Assembly (NCBI GenBank): GCA_003313425.1
Contig: NHZP01000004.1
Location: 1,550,001-1,614,000 of the forward strand
Direction: 5' to 3'
Length of the DNA: 64,000 nucleotides
From: Pseudopyrenochaeta lycopersici
Taxonomy: Eukaryota; Ascomycota; Dothideomycetes; Pleosporales; Pseudopyrenochaetaceae
Part shown: piece by piece, positions 17,792-29,477 of the stretch
Position numbering within the stretch: position 1 is the first letter of the stretch
How the letters are laid out: each line of letters opens with the position of its first letter
The notes under the pieces: generated by a model
What the model was told of the DNA's origin: nothing
The model's input: only the letters and a program-made list of their open reading frames with translations
The model's database searches: none
Position numbers and translations under genes: made by a program

Positions 17792-19906
17792 CTATAATTT
17801 CACACCACCGCCCTCAATCCGCTCTAGATCCTTCTTCGTGAACCTCTCATACGTACCTCCATTCAACCAATACAGAACGTCTCCGACTGCCTCGGCCGCA
17901 CTCGGATCAACGCCGTCCTTCTGCAGCAAATGCTTCTGCTGCTTATTGGTGCCCGTCGTCTGCATCTCCTGTGTGACGCGTAGCCAAATGGGAACGGCAA
18001 ATGCGGGCAGTTCCTTCTTGACATGCTCAGCGAGGGAGCGGAGCGTCTGCTCTGTCGGTAGTGGGAATTTGGAATCTGGTGTAGCAGCCGTGGCAGTTGA
18101 CTTCAGGACGATGGCTGCGCAGCCAGCACGTCCGTCGTGCCGGGGTACTTGGACGCCGTAGACATTCGCTTCTTCGATGGCTTCATGCTTACCGACGGCT
18201 TCCGAGACTTCGGCGGTAGACACGTTCTCTGCTTTCCAGCGGAACGTGTCGCCAATGCGGTCGACGAACCACCATCGGCCCTCCTTATCCCAGCGCATGA
18301 GGTCGCCAGATCGGAAATACGCGTCGCCCTTCGTCTTGACGTTGCGGATGATTTTGCTATTTGTGGCTTTCTCGTTGCCAAAGTAGCCCTGGAACTTCTG
18401 GCTTATGTCGTTGGGGTCGAGTTTATACATCAGTTCACCGGGTTCGTTCCAGTCACACGCTTCACACAGTCCGGTCTTGGGGTGACGAATAGGCTCTGGG
18501 GGGTCAGACTCAGGATCCATGCGCACGACGGAGAGGGTGGCGGAGAAGACCAGAGAAGCCACACTGCCATTTCGACCGATTGCGCCGCTAGAGAACGAAT
18601 TTGTGCTGCGGTTGAACATCCCAGCTGGGGCTTCAGTTGCAGCGTAGAACTCGAAGATGGTCGCGATCCCGAAGCGCTCTTTGAATGGTTCCCAGACATC
18701 GGGGCGAAGGCCGTTGCCAAACGCCGCGCGGACTTTATGCTGTTTGTCCAGCGCGGATGGTGGTGCCGACAACAGATACCTACATGTTTCGCCAACGTAG
18801 TGTAAAATCGTTGCGTTGCTGGCGCGAATCTCAGGCCAGAATGTCTTATGGCTGAATTTCTTGGAGAGGCATATCGTGGCTCCAGCGCGCAAAACAGCAC
18901 ACACGCCTAATACTGAAGCAGAGCTGTGGTATAGTGGCATGGACGTGTATACAACGTCATTTTTGAGCGATATCCAGCTCGAAACGAATTTGGCGCCTGT
19001 CCCGCATTTCCCCCAGGCCATGACTGCAGGCTTGGGCAGTCCTGTTGTACCAGAGGTATAGATCAACATGGCCATGCTGTTACGCTTCTGGCCGGATCTT
19101 GCAGCATCTGGGAGGCGTGTTGCTGGCAGGGTCAGGATGTGTGATGCTAGTGCATCGTTGAAGAAGACTATCTCTAGTTGCTTCTTTATTGGCTCGCCAA
19201 CAGCGCCAGCCTCGATTGCTTGTTTTGGTGTTTTGGTCTGCTTGCGTACAGATCGGGGGACATCAGCTTGGTCGATTTCGAACCCATATTTTGCCTGGTC
19301 GCTCGGTGATGAGTCGACAGGTACAAAGCCATGCTCCTTCATCGCGTCCTCGCTGAACTTCGCACCTCCTTCTTGATCCACCACCACCAGTCTTGCGGTA
19401 CTCGTCTTGATAGTATGCACCAGTGGCTTGCCTGTGAGATTGTAGTTGATGAAAGCTGGCTTCGCGCCAATCGACCAGAGTCCAAACCACACCCAAATGA
19501 ATGTCTCCGAGTTCACAAAGTCCATAGCGACGATCTCATCCTTCTCCACACCCTTGCTCTTGAACCAGGTCCCATATCTCAGCACGATGTCGTAGGCTTG
19601 CGCGTAGGACCATGTTTTGCCCTGGAAGATAATCCAGGTGTGATTCTGGCGCGAAGACCTGGCGTGCGACTCGAGTTCGTAGAAGAGATTGAGGGAATCG
19701 GCGCGTTCGTGGAGCGCGCCTCCGATAGTTGCGCCCACGAAGGAGGTTACTAGTGGCCAGTCGTAGCTCAAGGAGTAGCGACCATTGAGATAGGCAAGCC
19801 CGGCCGCGGCAGCTGGAATAGTGTATGGAAGTGCTGTGGCAAGAGGTTTGTTAGCGATTTGTGGGTGTTGGCCATGGATTGTTGCGGCTGAGAGCTCACC
19901 AGACAT
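17792..19906 (-). CDS. FAT1: Very-long-chain acyl-CoA synthetase / fatty acid transport protein
   Basis: A single exon of 704 residues, the usual size of Fat1/FATP enzymes. They activate long and very long fatty acids to CoA esters and couple this to uptake, at the plasma membrane, ER, lipid droplets or peroxisomes. The AMP-binding P-loop is MLIYTSGTTGLPKPAVMAWG (about residues 275-294). The adenylate region includes FGNGLRPDVWEPFKERFG and FEFYAATEAPAGMFN. The FATP/VLACS signature is clear: YFRSGDLMRWDKEGRWWFVD, then RIGDTFRWKAENVSTAEV (about residue 546 on). An N-terminal segment (LPYTIPAAAAGLAYLNGRYS) is mildly hydrophobic. The protein ends in GGGVKL; VKL only loosely resembles a peroxisomal PTS1 and I would not rely on it. 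Fungi often carry several paralogues, so the symbol marks the family. Confidence 0.88.
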   Translation of the reverse strand: MSGELSAATIHGQHPQIANKPLATALPYTIPAAAAGLAYLNGRYSLSYDWPLVTSFVGATIGGALHERADSLNLFYELESHARSSRQNHTWIIFQGKTWSYAQAYDIVLRYGTWFKSKGVEKDEIVAMDFVNSETFIWVWFGLWSIGAKPAFINYNLTGKPLVHTIKTSTARLVVVDQEGGAKFSEDAMKEHGFVPVDSSPSDQAKYGFEIDQADVPRSVRKQTKTPKQAIEAGAVGEPIKKQLEIVFFNDALASHILTLPATRLPDAARSGQKRNSMAMLIYTSGTTGLPKPAVMAWGKCGTGAKFVSSWISLKNDVVYTSMPLYHSSASVLGVCAVLRAGATICLSKKFSHKTFWPEIRASNATILHYVGETCRYLLSAPPSALDKQHKVRAAFGNGLRPDVWEPFKERFGIATIFEFYAATEAPAGMFNRSTNSFSSGAIGRNGSVASLVFSATLSVVRMDPESDPPEPIRHPKTGLCEACDWNEPGELMYKLDPNDISQKFQGYFGNEKATNSKIIRNVKTKGDAYFRSGDLMRWDKEGRWWFVDRIGDTFRWKAENVSTAEVSEAVGKHEAIEEANVYGVQVPRHDGRAGCAAIVLKSTATAATPDSKFPLPTEQTLRSLAEHVKKELPAFAVPIWLRVTQEMQTTGTNKQQKHLLQKDGVDPSAAEAVGDVLYWLNGGTYERFTKKDLERIEGGGVKL

Positions 19907-21012
19907 GGTTTAATGCGCCTCGAGGCACAATTGGAAACTGAGGAAAGAAAATGGGCAACGACAAAGTCTTAGGGTATCACAAAGAGCAGATGAAGAAAGT
20001 GACGAGGGATATATAACCTGGCAGTCACCAAACGACTGTCGTGGCTGACTCGTCCGCCTTGCCCTTGACAACTGGTGACATTTGACACTGCGCTATCGAG
20101 CCGAGGCATCTGTGAAAGCTCGTTGGTCTGTGTGCTCCTCCATCCCCAGGCTTTTTCCCACCCAAGGCTTGTCCACTTTCCCCTTTCGAATACTTCCCCT
20201 CATTATGTAGGACTGGGCTATGTTTTAATTGCCATTTCAAGGTTACGCCTTACCTAGATGGAGTGAGCCCCGAGTGAACGCAGTCAGTGCTGCACCACTG
20301 GAAAGATCGTGTTCCTGCGCAGTCAATGAAGACGACGAGTTCATACAACTGAGTCGATCTCATCGCGCCCTCGTCCGTCTCCATAAGCTCTGTTCTCAGC
20401 AATAAGATATTGACCATCTGTAAATGCAAATGCTCGCGTTAAAATGACAATGGTGGTGGTTTTCGATTACGCTGCCTCACTATCAACTTGCAGAAGCCAA
20501 AGCACAATCCCTGTTCTTTCTATGTCGATATTATTGAATTGCTCCGCTACGCCGTTCATGGCTTCCACTTTGCTCATCCGTTATGATCACAGAAAACACC
20601 TTCGGCAATCTAACACCGATCTATGGTCGCCACATGGCTATGAAAGATCGACTGTGCAGCACCCCTTACACCAGCCACTTACACAACAGCGAAACAACAC
20701 CAATTACTCCTGACATGATGGATGCGCACGACCATGATTGATCCCTTTGGACGCGCACAAAGAAATGGTGTTGGCGACCAAACACTTCTGCAGGGGATGT
20801 TTATTTGCGGACAGCACTAACTTACAGCTGATCCTTTGGGCACCTTTGTCTTCCATGCCAACAAAGATGCCTTCTCACAAGCTCGCGCGCAAAACGCACT
20901 TGATACCTTGACAAAAACATTCGTCTGAACTTCTATCGCATTAAATTTTCAAGAGGCCCTGGCTTGCCTTCGAGTTATATTGGTAGGTCTGCGGGGAGAT
21001 TGGGCGCATCGA
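19907..21012. other. Divergent intergenic region
   Basis: About 1.1 kb between divergent genes. Only short frames without recognisable domains. It should contain both promoters. Confidence 0.5.
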
Positions 21013-22797
21013 ATGCTAAAGCTCGTCCGGACAGTGCCTCTTCCCCAAACCACATCGTCTATGACGACTGTTATAATGGCATCTGGGTACCAGGTACCCC
21101 CTGTTGCCTCTTCTCCGGCTCTCGTAACGGAAGAAATTGCCCAACGGGATTTCAACAATCGCCGCCTCACTCAAGCCATCAACTACCTCGCTGCAGAAGG
21201 AGGAGATGACTCTCCGGCTGCTTTCATTGACCGAGTCGACCGTATCGATAGATTTCTTCTCCAGAAACTTCCCCAAACTGGCCAAAACTTTGACCTAAAC
21301 CTCTATCGCCGAGTTCGAGCCTTAGTCCGCGAAGTGCAGTGCGAGTTTGAAAACGCTGCGAAAGAAGAGTCATTTCTCGTTGAGGAAAGTGACAGCGACC
21401 TTCCAGAGAACTACACACCATCCAGAGCAGAAGACGCGCTCTATGACAAGGTGGAGGAGGTAGAGGAACCATTGCCCAACCCTTTCGATGCCTCTCCTAG
21501 AGCAAGACATGGGGATCCCGACTACAACGTCCAACATGAGAGACAATTCAGGTATGGTGGCCCAAACAATGAACCTGAGCTTTGGTACAAGGATTTTCCA
21601 CCTGCCCTCCCATTTCCAGAGACTCACCCGATGGCGCATTGGGAAAGTCTCAAAATTGACTTCGATCTGACGCGTTCTGCCAACAAAGCCAACACTGGTG
21701 CTGTCGAAACGAGTCTGCCATTTAACCACCCTCAACTCAAGCAATACAAAGACTTGCCACTGTATGACTCTGGGTCGCGTTTCAAGCTTCCTGTGTCGGC
21801 TTCTGAGGATGATGAACGAATCAATGAGCTTGGAACCGAGCACAAGCTCAAAGAGACAGTGAATGCGTTCAATAAAGGAGACAGGGACGAGGAGATTATC
21901 AAAGATTATTCCCCGCGCGTCTTCTTGGAGAAATTTGTAGTAGACAAGCAACGTAAGCCCTCCATTTACGAATGAAAAGACGTAGCGCTAATCAAACATC
22001 CAGTCAGCCCAACAACTATCCGTCGATCGATAAACGTCACACCTACTAAAATCGTTAAAGTAATCATTCCCAAAACCCCTTCACCAGTGGGACGTACAAC
22101 AGGGAGGTTATCCAAGCGACCACCAACTCCATTCGTGGAGAAGTGTTTGACGGCTATTGGAGACACTTCGGCCAAAATCACAAAGTCACCCGATATGCAT
22201 GTGGAGACATCGAGGACAAAGGCGAGGACACCAGCATCGCAACATCGGGCGGGCCCAGTTGCTAGAAGAATCTCTGAACATCGCGCCCAATCCATCCGCG
22301 CGAGCCCTCGACGCCAGAGCGCCATACCTGCCAACAAGCCAACGCCCGGCAGGAGAGTCGCAACCCATGTAGCCGTCACCGCGAAGCACCATCAGCCTCG
22401 TTCCTCTGCGGCTTCAAAGGGGAAGACCACCGAGCTCGTTGCCGAAACGGTCGACGCCCCAAGCACTAAGGCGGCCGGCAAGCGCAAACGCAGTATCGGC
22501 TCACAAGCCTACACACCGGATGGCAAGCGCAAGAAAAGCCTAGGCTCACAAGATTACACGCCTTCCTTGGTCAAGAAGACAACTCGCTCCTCTGTGAAGA
22601 GAGTCGCGTTCGCTGTCCCTGTAGACAGTTCTGAAGACGAACATGTCGTCGATACTCCAGTGCCCTCTGCAACTAAGTCGCGAAAAGCGACGCCCGCTAA
22701 ATCTGCCACCAAGGCGAGAAGAGGTGGTGCGGTGGGGACGCAGAGAGGAAAGAGGAAGGCGAAGAAGGTCTCGAAGGGAGGGAGCATGGGAGAGTGA
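21013..22797 (+). CDS. Uncharacterised protein with basic C-terminal half, probably nuclear
   Basis: Exons 21013-21952 and 22004-22797 (intron 21953-22003, GTAAGC, GCTAATC branch, CAG) give up to 577 residues. The open frame extends upstream only to a TTG, so an ATG must be chosen: 21013, 21061 or 21076; the last has the best context (A at -3, G at +4). The first half contains an acidic helical region (FNNRRLTQAINYLAAEGG, IDRVDRIDRFLLQKLPQTG, LYRRVRALVREVQCEFEN) followed by Pro/Asp-rich sequence. The second exon is Lys/Arg/Ser/Thr/Pro-rich, with two copies of a KRKRSIGSQAYTP-like repeat and a tail of KAKKVSKGG type. This composition suggests a nuclear, perhaps DNA- or chromatin-associated protein. 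I do not recognise a family. Confidence 0.7.
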
Positions 22798-23315
22798 ATG
22801 TGAGAGGCGCGTTTCGAAGGGACAAGAGCAATCAGCGAGTGGGGGTGATGCGAGGAGGGTGACTACAAGTCATGTTGTGAAGTTCTCGTGACTGAGGCTC
22901 CTGGATATGGATCAATTCGCTAGAGTTTGGCTGTGTGATATTGTGCTATTGTGTTATTAGTTTCAATGTATGTTGCAAATAGTTCATCCGTCAAAGTGCT
23001 GATTGTCAAGCTGAACACAGGTAAATTAATATAACGACAGATTTATCACAGATGTAAGTTTGCATTTAAACAGCGAGGAATGCCTTGCTCAACTCATTGA
23101 ACGCCTAAGTTACCCTGAGAGAGTGTCAAAGACCAACCCAAGTATTAATAACAGAACCCGAATAACAAGGCCCCGCCAATTGCGCCATGCACCAATTTCC
23201 ACCTTGGCTATGCAGTGTTATTGACAATCCAAGCAAACAGAGCCTCCCATATGTGTAAGACGGAAGGCTCAACGTCACATTACTCAACCACACTAGATCG
23301 CATTCTCCTCAACAC
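22798..23315. other. Convergent intergenic region
   Basis: The 3' flanks of the basic protein gene and kinesin-5. AT-rich in the middle. No gene is seen. Confidence 0.5.
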
Positions 23316-26300
23316 CTAACTACTCCCATGGCTTCTTAACTTCCTCCCCGCCACAAGCCCTGGTCCTACAGAACTCGCGAAATTTGTGATGTTCTCTCTG
23401 TCATTCTTCTCACCCGCAATCGCATGTACCGTTTTGCGCATCTTCTTCATCGGCAATTTACTTCCATCTGCATCGCCGCGCTGCTTTTTGTTTGGTGGAA
23501 CGGCCATGACGATGGAGTCCGAAGCATGAGAGACGAGAGGGAGTGGCTGGGTGTGTGCCTGTGACTCTTGTGCAACGACGTTAACGTCCAGTTCACGTAA
23601 GGAGGAGATTGTGTGAGCTTGGACATGAGTATTCGCACTAACGGAGCGAGAGAAGTCGGGTTTGCTGATGCTGATCTTGAACATATCGGATGGCGAAGGG
23701 AGAGCGTTGGCTGCATCATTGAAGACCGGCTGTTTTGAGGGGCTACGTGTGGTGGTGTCAGAGGGTGTAGGTCGATCGCGAAGACGGGAGAGTATATTTT
23801 CATGTGCGTCAGTCCGTGGGAGGTTGGATGGGATGTTGTAGGAAGCGCGTTGCGGTGTTTCGCCAGTGGGATTGTATTCAATGAGGTTTTGGGCACCGAC
23901 AGCTTCGCGAAGTTCGTGTAGAGGCGCACGAATGTCTGCATCTGCTGCCAGTGATGGTAGCGTGTCTTTGAGGGTACCTGTCTGTGCAGACACATCTGAC
24001 TCCAGAGACTGGACGCGATCGAAGGATGAGGAAAGGTGGTCGCCGATGCTAGAGTACGAGGCTTGTACTGTGGACGACAGCGCAGCCAGTGATGCCGTGT
24101 GAGCAGTGTGATGTGTGTTATTCTGCTCGCGGATGCGGGAGACTATGTCATCAAGAGATTGAAGCTGCGTATCCAAATGCGCCATTTGGGCTTCAACAGT
24201 CTTGACGGTGCTTGCGTGAACAGATGTGGTCGTGTCCTTGATCGACGTCGAATGCTGAGTTGCCACCTATGTAATACGATTAGTATTCGGCAATCAACCA
24301 GAGGCTTTTCGACACTTACGGCAAAGTCTGACTTGATCTTCGTCTTGACGTTGTCCCTCGATTTTGAAACACCCGCCAGGATGTCTTTGGACCGATTCGA
24401 CCAAGCGTTCACTCCTTCTGTGTATACGCCTTCTTTTGTTTCGAATACGGCACTAGCGCTACCGATCTCATCGCTCACAGCCGTGAGTTTATCGTTCAAT
24501 CTCTTCTCTTGCGCTTCGGAATTTGCGTTGATGAGTGCAGTAATCTGCAGCAAGAGTTGTTCACGGTCATTGGCAGATTTCTTCTTCTCATCGTCGACAA
24601 GGTCCACAAGTTGCCTTTGTGACGCCTTGTTCTTTTCAATCAAGGCCGAGTTTGCTTCTAGAACCTGTTGGTGAAGCCGCTCGTTCTCAGCTTGCTGCTC
24701 GTTCAGATCTTTGACAAGATCGTCAAAGGTTGTTTTGAAATCGCGTCCTAAGGACGCATATGAAGCATGTACCTGCGTGTGGAAAGCCTCTAGTTCAGTA
24801 ATGATGCTAGCAGAGATCGTTTCTGCTGTAGCAGAAAGCTCGTCTAGTCCGGCGCCTATCTTCTGTTTGACGTCTTCTCGTAATGTCTTGATCTCTTCTA
24901 GGACCTCGTTCATGTGATCACGGGATTGCGCAGTCTGCTCATTGACCTCCTCTTCGGATGTTTGGTATGCCTCCATCTTCTCTTGCAAGAACGACTGGGA
25001 GACCTCAAGCTTAGCTAGCTCGTCCTTGACGAAGAGCTGCATTCGCGTCGAGAGGTTGCTCATGAGCTCCTCTTGCTGTTGTTGAAACTCTTCGATCCGA
25101 TCTTCGACTAGGCGAGTGGTATCTACCACCTGGGTCTGCGTCGAATTCCAGTTCCGCCGATTCTGGGACTGGAGTTCGGATTTCCTGCGAATTTTAGATC
25201 GTAAGCCGTCGATGTCCGACGTCGTCTTTCCTAGCGTGGATATCATGTCTTGTCCAATATCTGCAAGCTCTCCCTCCGTCTTCTGGTGTGCTTTCCTAAG
25301 TTGCGTTTCTTCGGATAGGTTCTGGCGCGTGTGCTCTAAGACGATCTCGGTTTTCTCGAGGATGCCCTTTGTACCGTCCAACGCCAACTGTGTCTGTTCA
25401 TTATCCTTCTTCAGAGTCTGAAAGCTGGTGGTTAATTTGAAAAGGTCCTCAACTTTGTTGCGAAGATTAACTTCCATGGTCTCGATCCTGTCGCGTTGCT
25501 CTTCACTAAGGATACGCCTCGACTCGCTGATCGTCGTAATCTCCTCATAGTTCTCCTGTGTCAGGTAGACACCATTTCGCTGCCGGGTTGCTATTAGCTC
25601 GCCCTTAAGCTTTTCGATCTCTGCAGTGAATTCCTTCAACAGCGTCTTCTTATTGATTGCTTGATTGACCTGTGGCTTATTCCGGATGTTCTTGGCCCGG
25701 AAGGCGTAATCTAGTGTTGAAATTGTCTCTTCGAGGTTGCTCTTGGCTGGTGACAGCGTGGCAATGATACACGTTTTTGTCCGTCCACCTAAGGAATCCT
25801 GCAACAAGCGTGTCAACTTCGACTCGCGGTACGGGATGTGTGAGCTGCGCTCGACGAGGGCATTGATGACACGCCCCAGAGTCAACAGACTCTTATTGAT
25901 GAGGCCAGCCTCTGCAGCGCGCTTGTTCTCGGCGCCGCTGCGCTGAATGTTCTCGCTTCCAGCAAGATCGACGAGGTTCAGCTTTCCAGCACTCAGATAT
26001 TCCTGGCCGTCTTCTGACACGCGCTTTATGTAGACTGTAATCGTAAAGACTGTGTGACTTCGAGAACTAAGGTCGTTGCACTTCGTTGCTGCAACCTGTC
26101 GCTTGTGGCTACCTTCGCGCAGGAGTGTGATACCCTGAACGGCAGATTTCAGGTGACACTCTTCCATACCCTGAACCATGGTCGAGCTGTGACCCTTCTT
26201 GCTGTTATCCTCGAAGATCTTTAGCTTTACTGAATCATCTGTTGACAAGAGATCTCGTAATTCCTCGTTGTACAGTTCGATGAAGGAGCACTTGACAGAG

Positions 26301-26970
26301 TTCTCGGTTTCGTCTGTCTCAAGTCGGGAGAAGAGCGCATATAGCACGCGGGGAATGATACCAGCGGCGTCCGGGAGAGGGAGGACATTCGAGATGTCAC
26401 CAGTCATGGTGTACGTCTTGCCTGTTCCTGTTTGGCCGTAGGCGAAAATGGTGCAATTGAAGCCGTCAAGGACCTAGAAGCACATCAACTACTATCGCGT
26501 CTTAGTCCAAATTTCGATCTTACCTCATCCAAGATTGGCGATACTACTTCGTCAAAGACCATATTCTGGTCGGCAGCCGACGAGAAGACCTTGTCGAATT
26601 GGTATGTTTTGTTGCTGAGCGCACTTGGCCCCATAGAAAGCTCCACTGTCGAGCCTTTGATTCCGTTTGTCGAAACTACAACGCCACTATTCTCGCGCAC
26701 TTCGCGGTCATTGCGCCCACGACAGCGGACAACAACATTGATATTGGTCTCTTCACCTTCAGTTTCAAAGTCCCGCTCCTTCCGCTTGAGGGGTGAAGAT
26801 CGTGGCGCTCTCGAAGAAGCTACCGACTCTGCCCGCGACGTGCGTCCGTCAAGCGCGGGCGTCGCTGAACGTCCGCGCATTGGGTTGAGCGGCGGTCGCG
26901 GTGCCGGTGGGCGCATTGTTGATGTTGTACGCTTCATTTGGGGCGGCCCAGGTCGAGGAAGACCAGACAT
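23316..26970 (-). CDS. bimC: Kinesin-5 mitotic motor (BimC/Cut7/Eg5 family)
   Basis: Three exons, 26970-26524, 26473-24320 and 24266-23316, with introns of 50 and 53 bp, give 1183 residues. Kinesin-5 is a homotetrameric plus-end motor that slides spindle microtubules apart and is essential for bipolar spindles. After a basic Pro-rich N-terminus the motor starts at about residue 75 (INVVVRCRGRNDREVRENSG). The P-loop FAYGQTGTGKTYTMTGD spans the first intron joint region. Switch I is NDLSSRSH, switch II is NLVDLAGSE, and the neck follows STLDYAFRAKNIRNKPQ. A long coiled-coil stalk follows. Near the C-terminus, TGETPQRASYNIPSNLPRT matches the BimC box; its Thr-Pro is the conserved Cdk1 site that targets the motor to spindles. 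The start codon is only 141 bp from a piggyBac insertion (left TTAA at 27111), so the promoter is short or partly inside the transposon. Confidence 0.95.
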
Positions 26971-27114
26971 ATGGAAGCCGTAGTAGATCGAGCGTACGAA
27001 AAACTGTCGTTAGTGATGTCGTTTTGCAGTGAACCGAGCACAGCATAAAAGTAAACAGTGCTCAGCCTTGGCAAACATGGAAGGTGCGCCAGGCACGGTT
27101 CCATTATCCCTTAA

Positions 27115-27137
27115 ACCGCCGAGTTATGCCTTTTTTT
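27115..27137 (+). repeat. Left terminal inverted repeat of the piggyBac element
   Basis: 23 bp starting directly after TTAA at 27111-27114. It matches the complement of the right end except at one base. Confidence 0.93.
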
Positions 27138-27292
27138 CGCAGCCAATCGGCGGCATCGGTGGCTAAAATCGCCATTTTCCGAACCTCAAAGAAGCCTCAC
27201 CAAAGAAATTGGGTGAGAGAAATTCGTACGTTTGATCACGTAAATGCGCAAGTTCGAGATCGTAATTTTGGAACAATTGATCGATTATTCAA

Positions 27293-29287
27293 CTAAAAAC
27301 GCGTTGCCTGCAGGTTGGTTTCGCGCCTATGCGATTCATTCACATGCTGAGACCAGCAGGGTTTCTTGCATACAGGTATTTGGCAGTAAATACAGCCCCA
27401 TTTAGTCCGTTTTGGTCGAGTACGGCGAATTTGGTTCACTGGTAACTCACCAAGTGGGCGGCGAGGCGTTGATCGCTTACCTGTAACAGCACAAACTACG
27501 CAACTACGGTATTGAGGGTAAAGGCAATCGATTTGGTGCTGCCCCTGAGTGCTTTTCAATTGATCAAAACGTCGTAAACGCGTGGGTTGTATCGTTAAAT
27601 CCCTCAACTGTACCACTAACCTTGAAAGCCACGTCTTGTGATCATTGCGGTTAGTCTTCTCGTTACCTGTATACCACTTATAACTGTTGACAAGTGAGAT
27701 GTCAATCAGAAGAGTAAACAAAGGCCTCCAGGTTTTCCGATGGGAACGTAGGATTGAGTAGTAGCTCCTGAGTTGATCAAAACGATCAACTGCATTCATA
27801 TAGTGATTGTAATCGTCAATCAACGCCGGTATACTCAAGGGCATCCGAATCTGGTTCCCAAACAGTCTCCGTGTTTGAGAAGCACCTGTTCTTGAAGCTG
27901 CTGGCCGACGACGCTCTCTGGTGATAGTCTCCACCAAACTGCCGACCGTTGAAGCAAAGAGAACAACGCTGTTATCCCTCCACGCGAACTGGGCTACTCT
28001 CCCTGTTCCGCTTACGTCATATCGTATTGTTCCCCACTCCAACTGATCGCGCCAAGGCCGTACATTGATGAGACGATTGGAAAAGCTTTCAGGGGCGTTC
28101 AAATAGATTGTGGCGTTTGTAAACGTTGATTGTAATTGCGACTGCGATTGTAACGGCGTTTGTAACGGCGATTGCGATCGTAACGGTAATTGGATTTGAG
28201 ATTGCGACGAGGAAGGCGTAATTGGGAGTTGTTCCTGGAGAGAAAGAGGGCCGTTTTGTACGTTAGCAATTGCCTCATTAATCTCACGTGGGGTCTTCGA
28301 GGTTCGCACCGTACCAGCAGCTCCAATTCCATCAAATCGTAAACGCTCCAATAATTTGATCGTTGTAAACAAATTATCCATCCAAATTACGTGCCTCATT
28401 GGCGGTAACAATCGTTGATTGGGCTCACCAGCAAGCTGGTCAACGGCCAACTCCAAAACAACGGCTTGTGTAGGCGGAAACCCTTCTGTTCTCCATTGTG
28501 GACTAAGTTTGTATGGCCCACCACCCATACCTTGTCCTTTTGAGTGAAACCTCCAGTTCAAACAATACCCAGAGTCTGCCAGGAACCAGATCTTGTAACC
28601 GGTTGATTGTGCCTTACAATCAATTACTGTAGTCTCACGTGCACGCCCATAAAAACGTGTCATGGACTCATCAACGGCAAGGTGCTGGCCGGGGCTCCAA
28701 TAATGTTGTGAGACCCTTCTAAAATGTTCAGAGAGGCCAAATACACGTTCAAATGTATTAGAAAATGGTGGGTCGCCATCGTTGCGAGGTTTGCAAACAT
28801 ATACGTAACGATCAATTTGTTGGAAACGGTTACGGCTCATAATTTCGTGAACGTAATGGCGGACTCCAAACTCAACGTCAGTTCGCCAATAATCTTCAAT
28901 ACACGGCTCTTGGTGTATCCCCATGTGGATTACAATAGCTAAGTAACCAAAAAACTCATTTGGAGTAACTGGTCGCCATGTACGTGCGAAAGCCGGCTGA
29001 GGACGTTCTCGCCGGCTGGCAATCTCGTTTGTGTAGTCACAAATTTGTTGGATTGTTGTATCGTTCCAATACAGCCGAAAGAGCTCAATTGGGCTCTCGC
29101 GATTCACTTCACCAGGTAAATTAGGTTTACCACGTTGATGCTCGTTTTGTACGTGTAGAGGCTCCCATGCAGGCGGTGGAGTTTCTGGTGGCATTAGAGG
29201 CCTGTTTCTGAATCTCTGTGGCGGCGAAAAATCGGTAGGAACGAGATCATCATCAGGGCGGCCGTATGAACGTGTACCGCGCGCCAT
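27293..29287 (-). CDS. piggyBac-family transposase (DDE_Tnp_1_7)
   Basis: A single exon of 664 residues without stops. The catalytic Asp residues are visible in GQHLAVDESMTRFYGRA (near 205), HVIWMDNLFTTIKLLERL (near 303) and MNAVDRFDQLRSYYS (near 501), in the order and sequence context of the family. Supporting blocks are FFGYLAIVIHMGIHQEP, EIMSRNRFQQIDRYVYV and RKTWRPLFTLLIDISLVNSY. The Cys-rich C-terminus (CVVCAVTGKRS ... WGCIYCQIPVCKKPCW ... H) is the zinc-binding end that recognises the transposon tips. A Ser/Gln/Leu low-complexity insert of about 40 residues (SQSQIQLPLRSQSPLQTPLQ) lies between the second and third Asp. All parts needed for activity appear present; whether it moves is not shown. 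Confidence 0.93.
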   Translation of the reverse strand: MARGTRSYGRPDDDLVPTDFSPPQRFRNRPLMPPETPPPAWEPLHVQNEHQRGKPNLPGEVNRESPIELFRLYWNDTTIQQICDYTNEIASRRERPQPAFARTWRPVTPNEFFGYLAIVIHMGIHQEPCIEDYWRTDVEFGVRHYVHEIMSRNRFQQIDRYVYVCKPRNDGDPPFSNTFERVFGLSEHFRRVSQHYWSPGQHLAVDESMTRFYGRARETTVIDCKAQSTGYKIWFLADSGYCLNWRFHSKGQGMGGGPYKLSPQWRTEGFPPTQAVVLELAVDQLAGEPNQRLLPPMRHVIWMDNLFTTIKLLERLRFDGIGAAGTVRTSKTPREINEAIANVQNGPLSLQEQLPITPSSSQSQIQLPLRSQSPLQTPLQSQSQLQSTFTNATIYLNAPESFSNRLINVRPWRDQLEWGTIRYDVSGTGRVAQFAWRDNSVVLFASTVGSLVETITRERRRPAASRTGASQTRRLFGNQIRMPLSIPALIDDYNHYMNAVDRFDQLRSYYSILRSHRKTWRPLFTLLIDISLVNSYKWYTGNEKTNRNDHKTWLSRLVVQLRDLTIQPTRLRRFDQLKSTQGQHQIDCLYPQYRSCVVCAVTGKRSTPRRPLGELPVNQIRRTRPKRTKWGCIYCQIPVCKKPCWSQHVNESHRRETNLQATRF

Positions 29288-29450
29288 ATTGCGTAAAAAA
29301 AGAGCGTTATGGCGGTGATTTTAAGAAGTTATTGTAATTGTAATCGTACAAATTGTTGGCGTACACAACTTTGGTGTTGCAAGACTTGGCACGCTAATGG
29401 GGCCGAAGTATTACCGGTGGGCACGTGCGTACGCTTTTATTGGTTATATC

Positions 29451-29473
29451 AAAAAAAGGCACAACTCGGCGGT
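29451..29473 (-). repeat. Right terminal inverted repeat of the piggyBac element
   Basis: Plus-strand AAAAAAAGGCACAACTCGGC followed by GGT, directly before TTAA at 29474-29477. Confidence 0.93.
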
Positions 29474-29477
29474 TTAA

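Larger units (their letters stand above)
27115..29473. mobile_element. Complete piggyBac-like DNA transposon, 2359 bp
   Basis: Terminal inverted repeats of 23 bp (ACCGCCGAGTTATGCCTTTT plus TTT at the left; the right end is its complement with one mismatch, A/G at position 12) are flanked on both sides by TTAA (27111-27114 and 29474-29477), the piggyBac target duplication. Inside is one uninterrupted transposase frame on the minus strand. Intact ends and frame suggest recent arrival. Outside the TTAA copies the flanks read TATCCC and GGGATA, so the empty site would be a 16-bp palindrome, or these bases belong to a longer inverted repeat. The element lies between kinesin-5 and the PHAF1-like gene. 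Confidence 0.93.
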
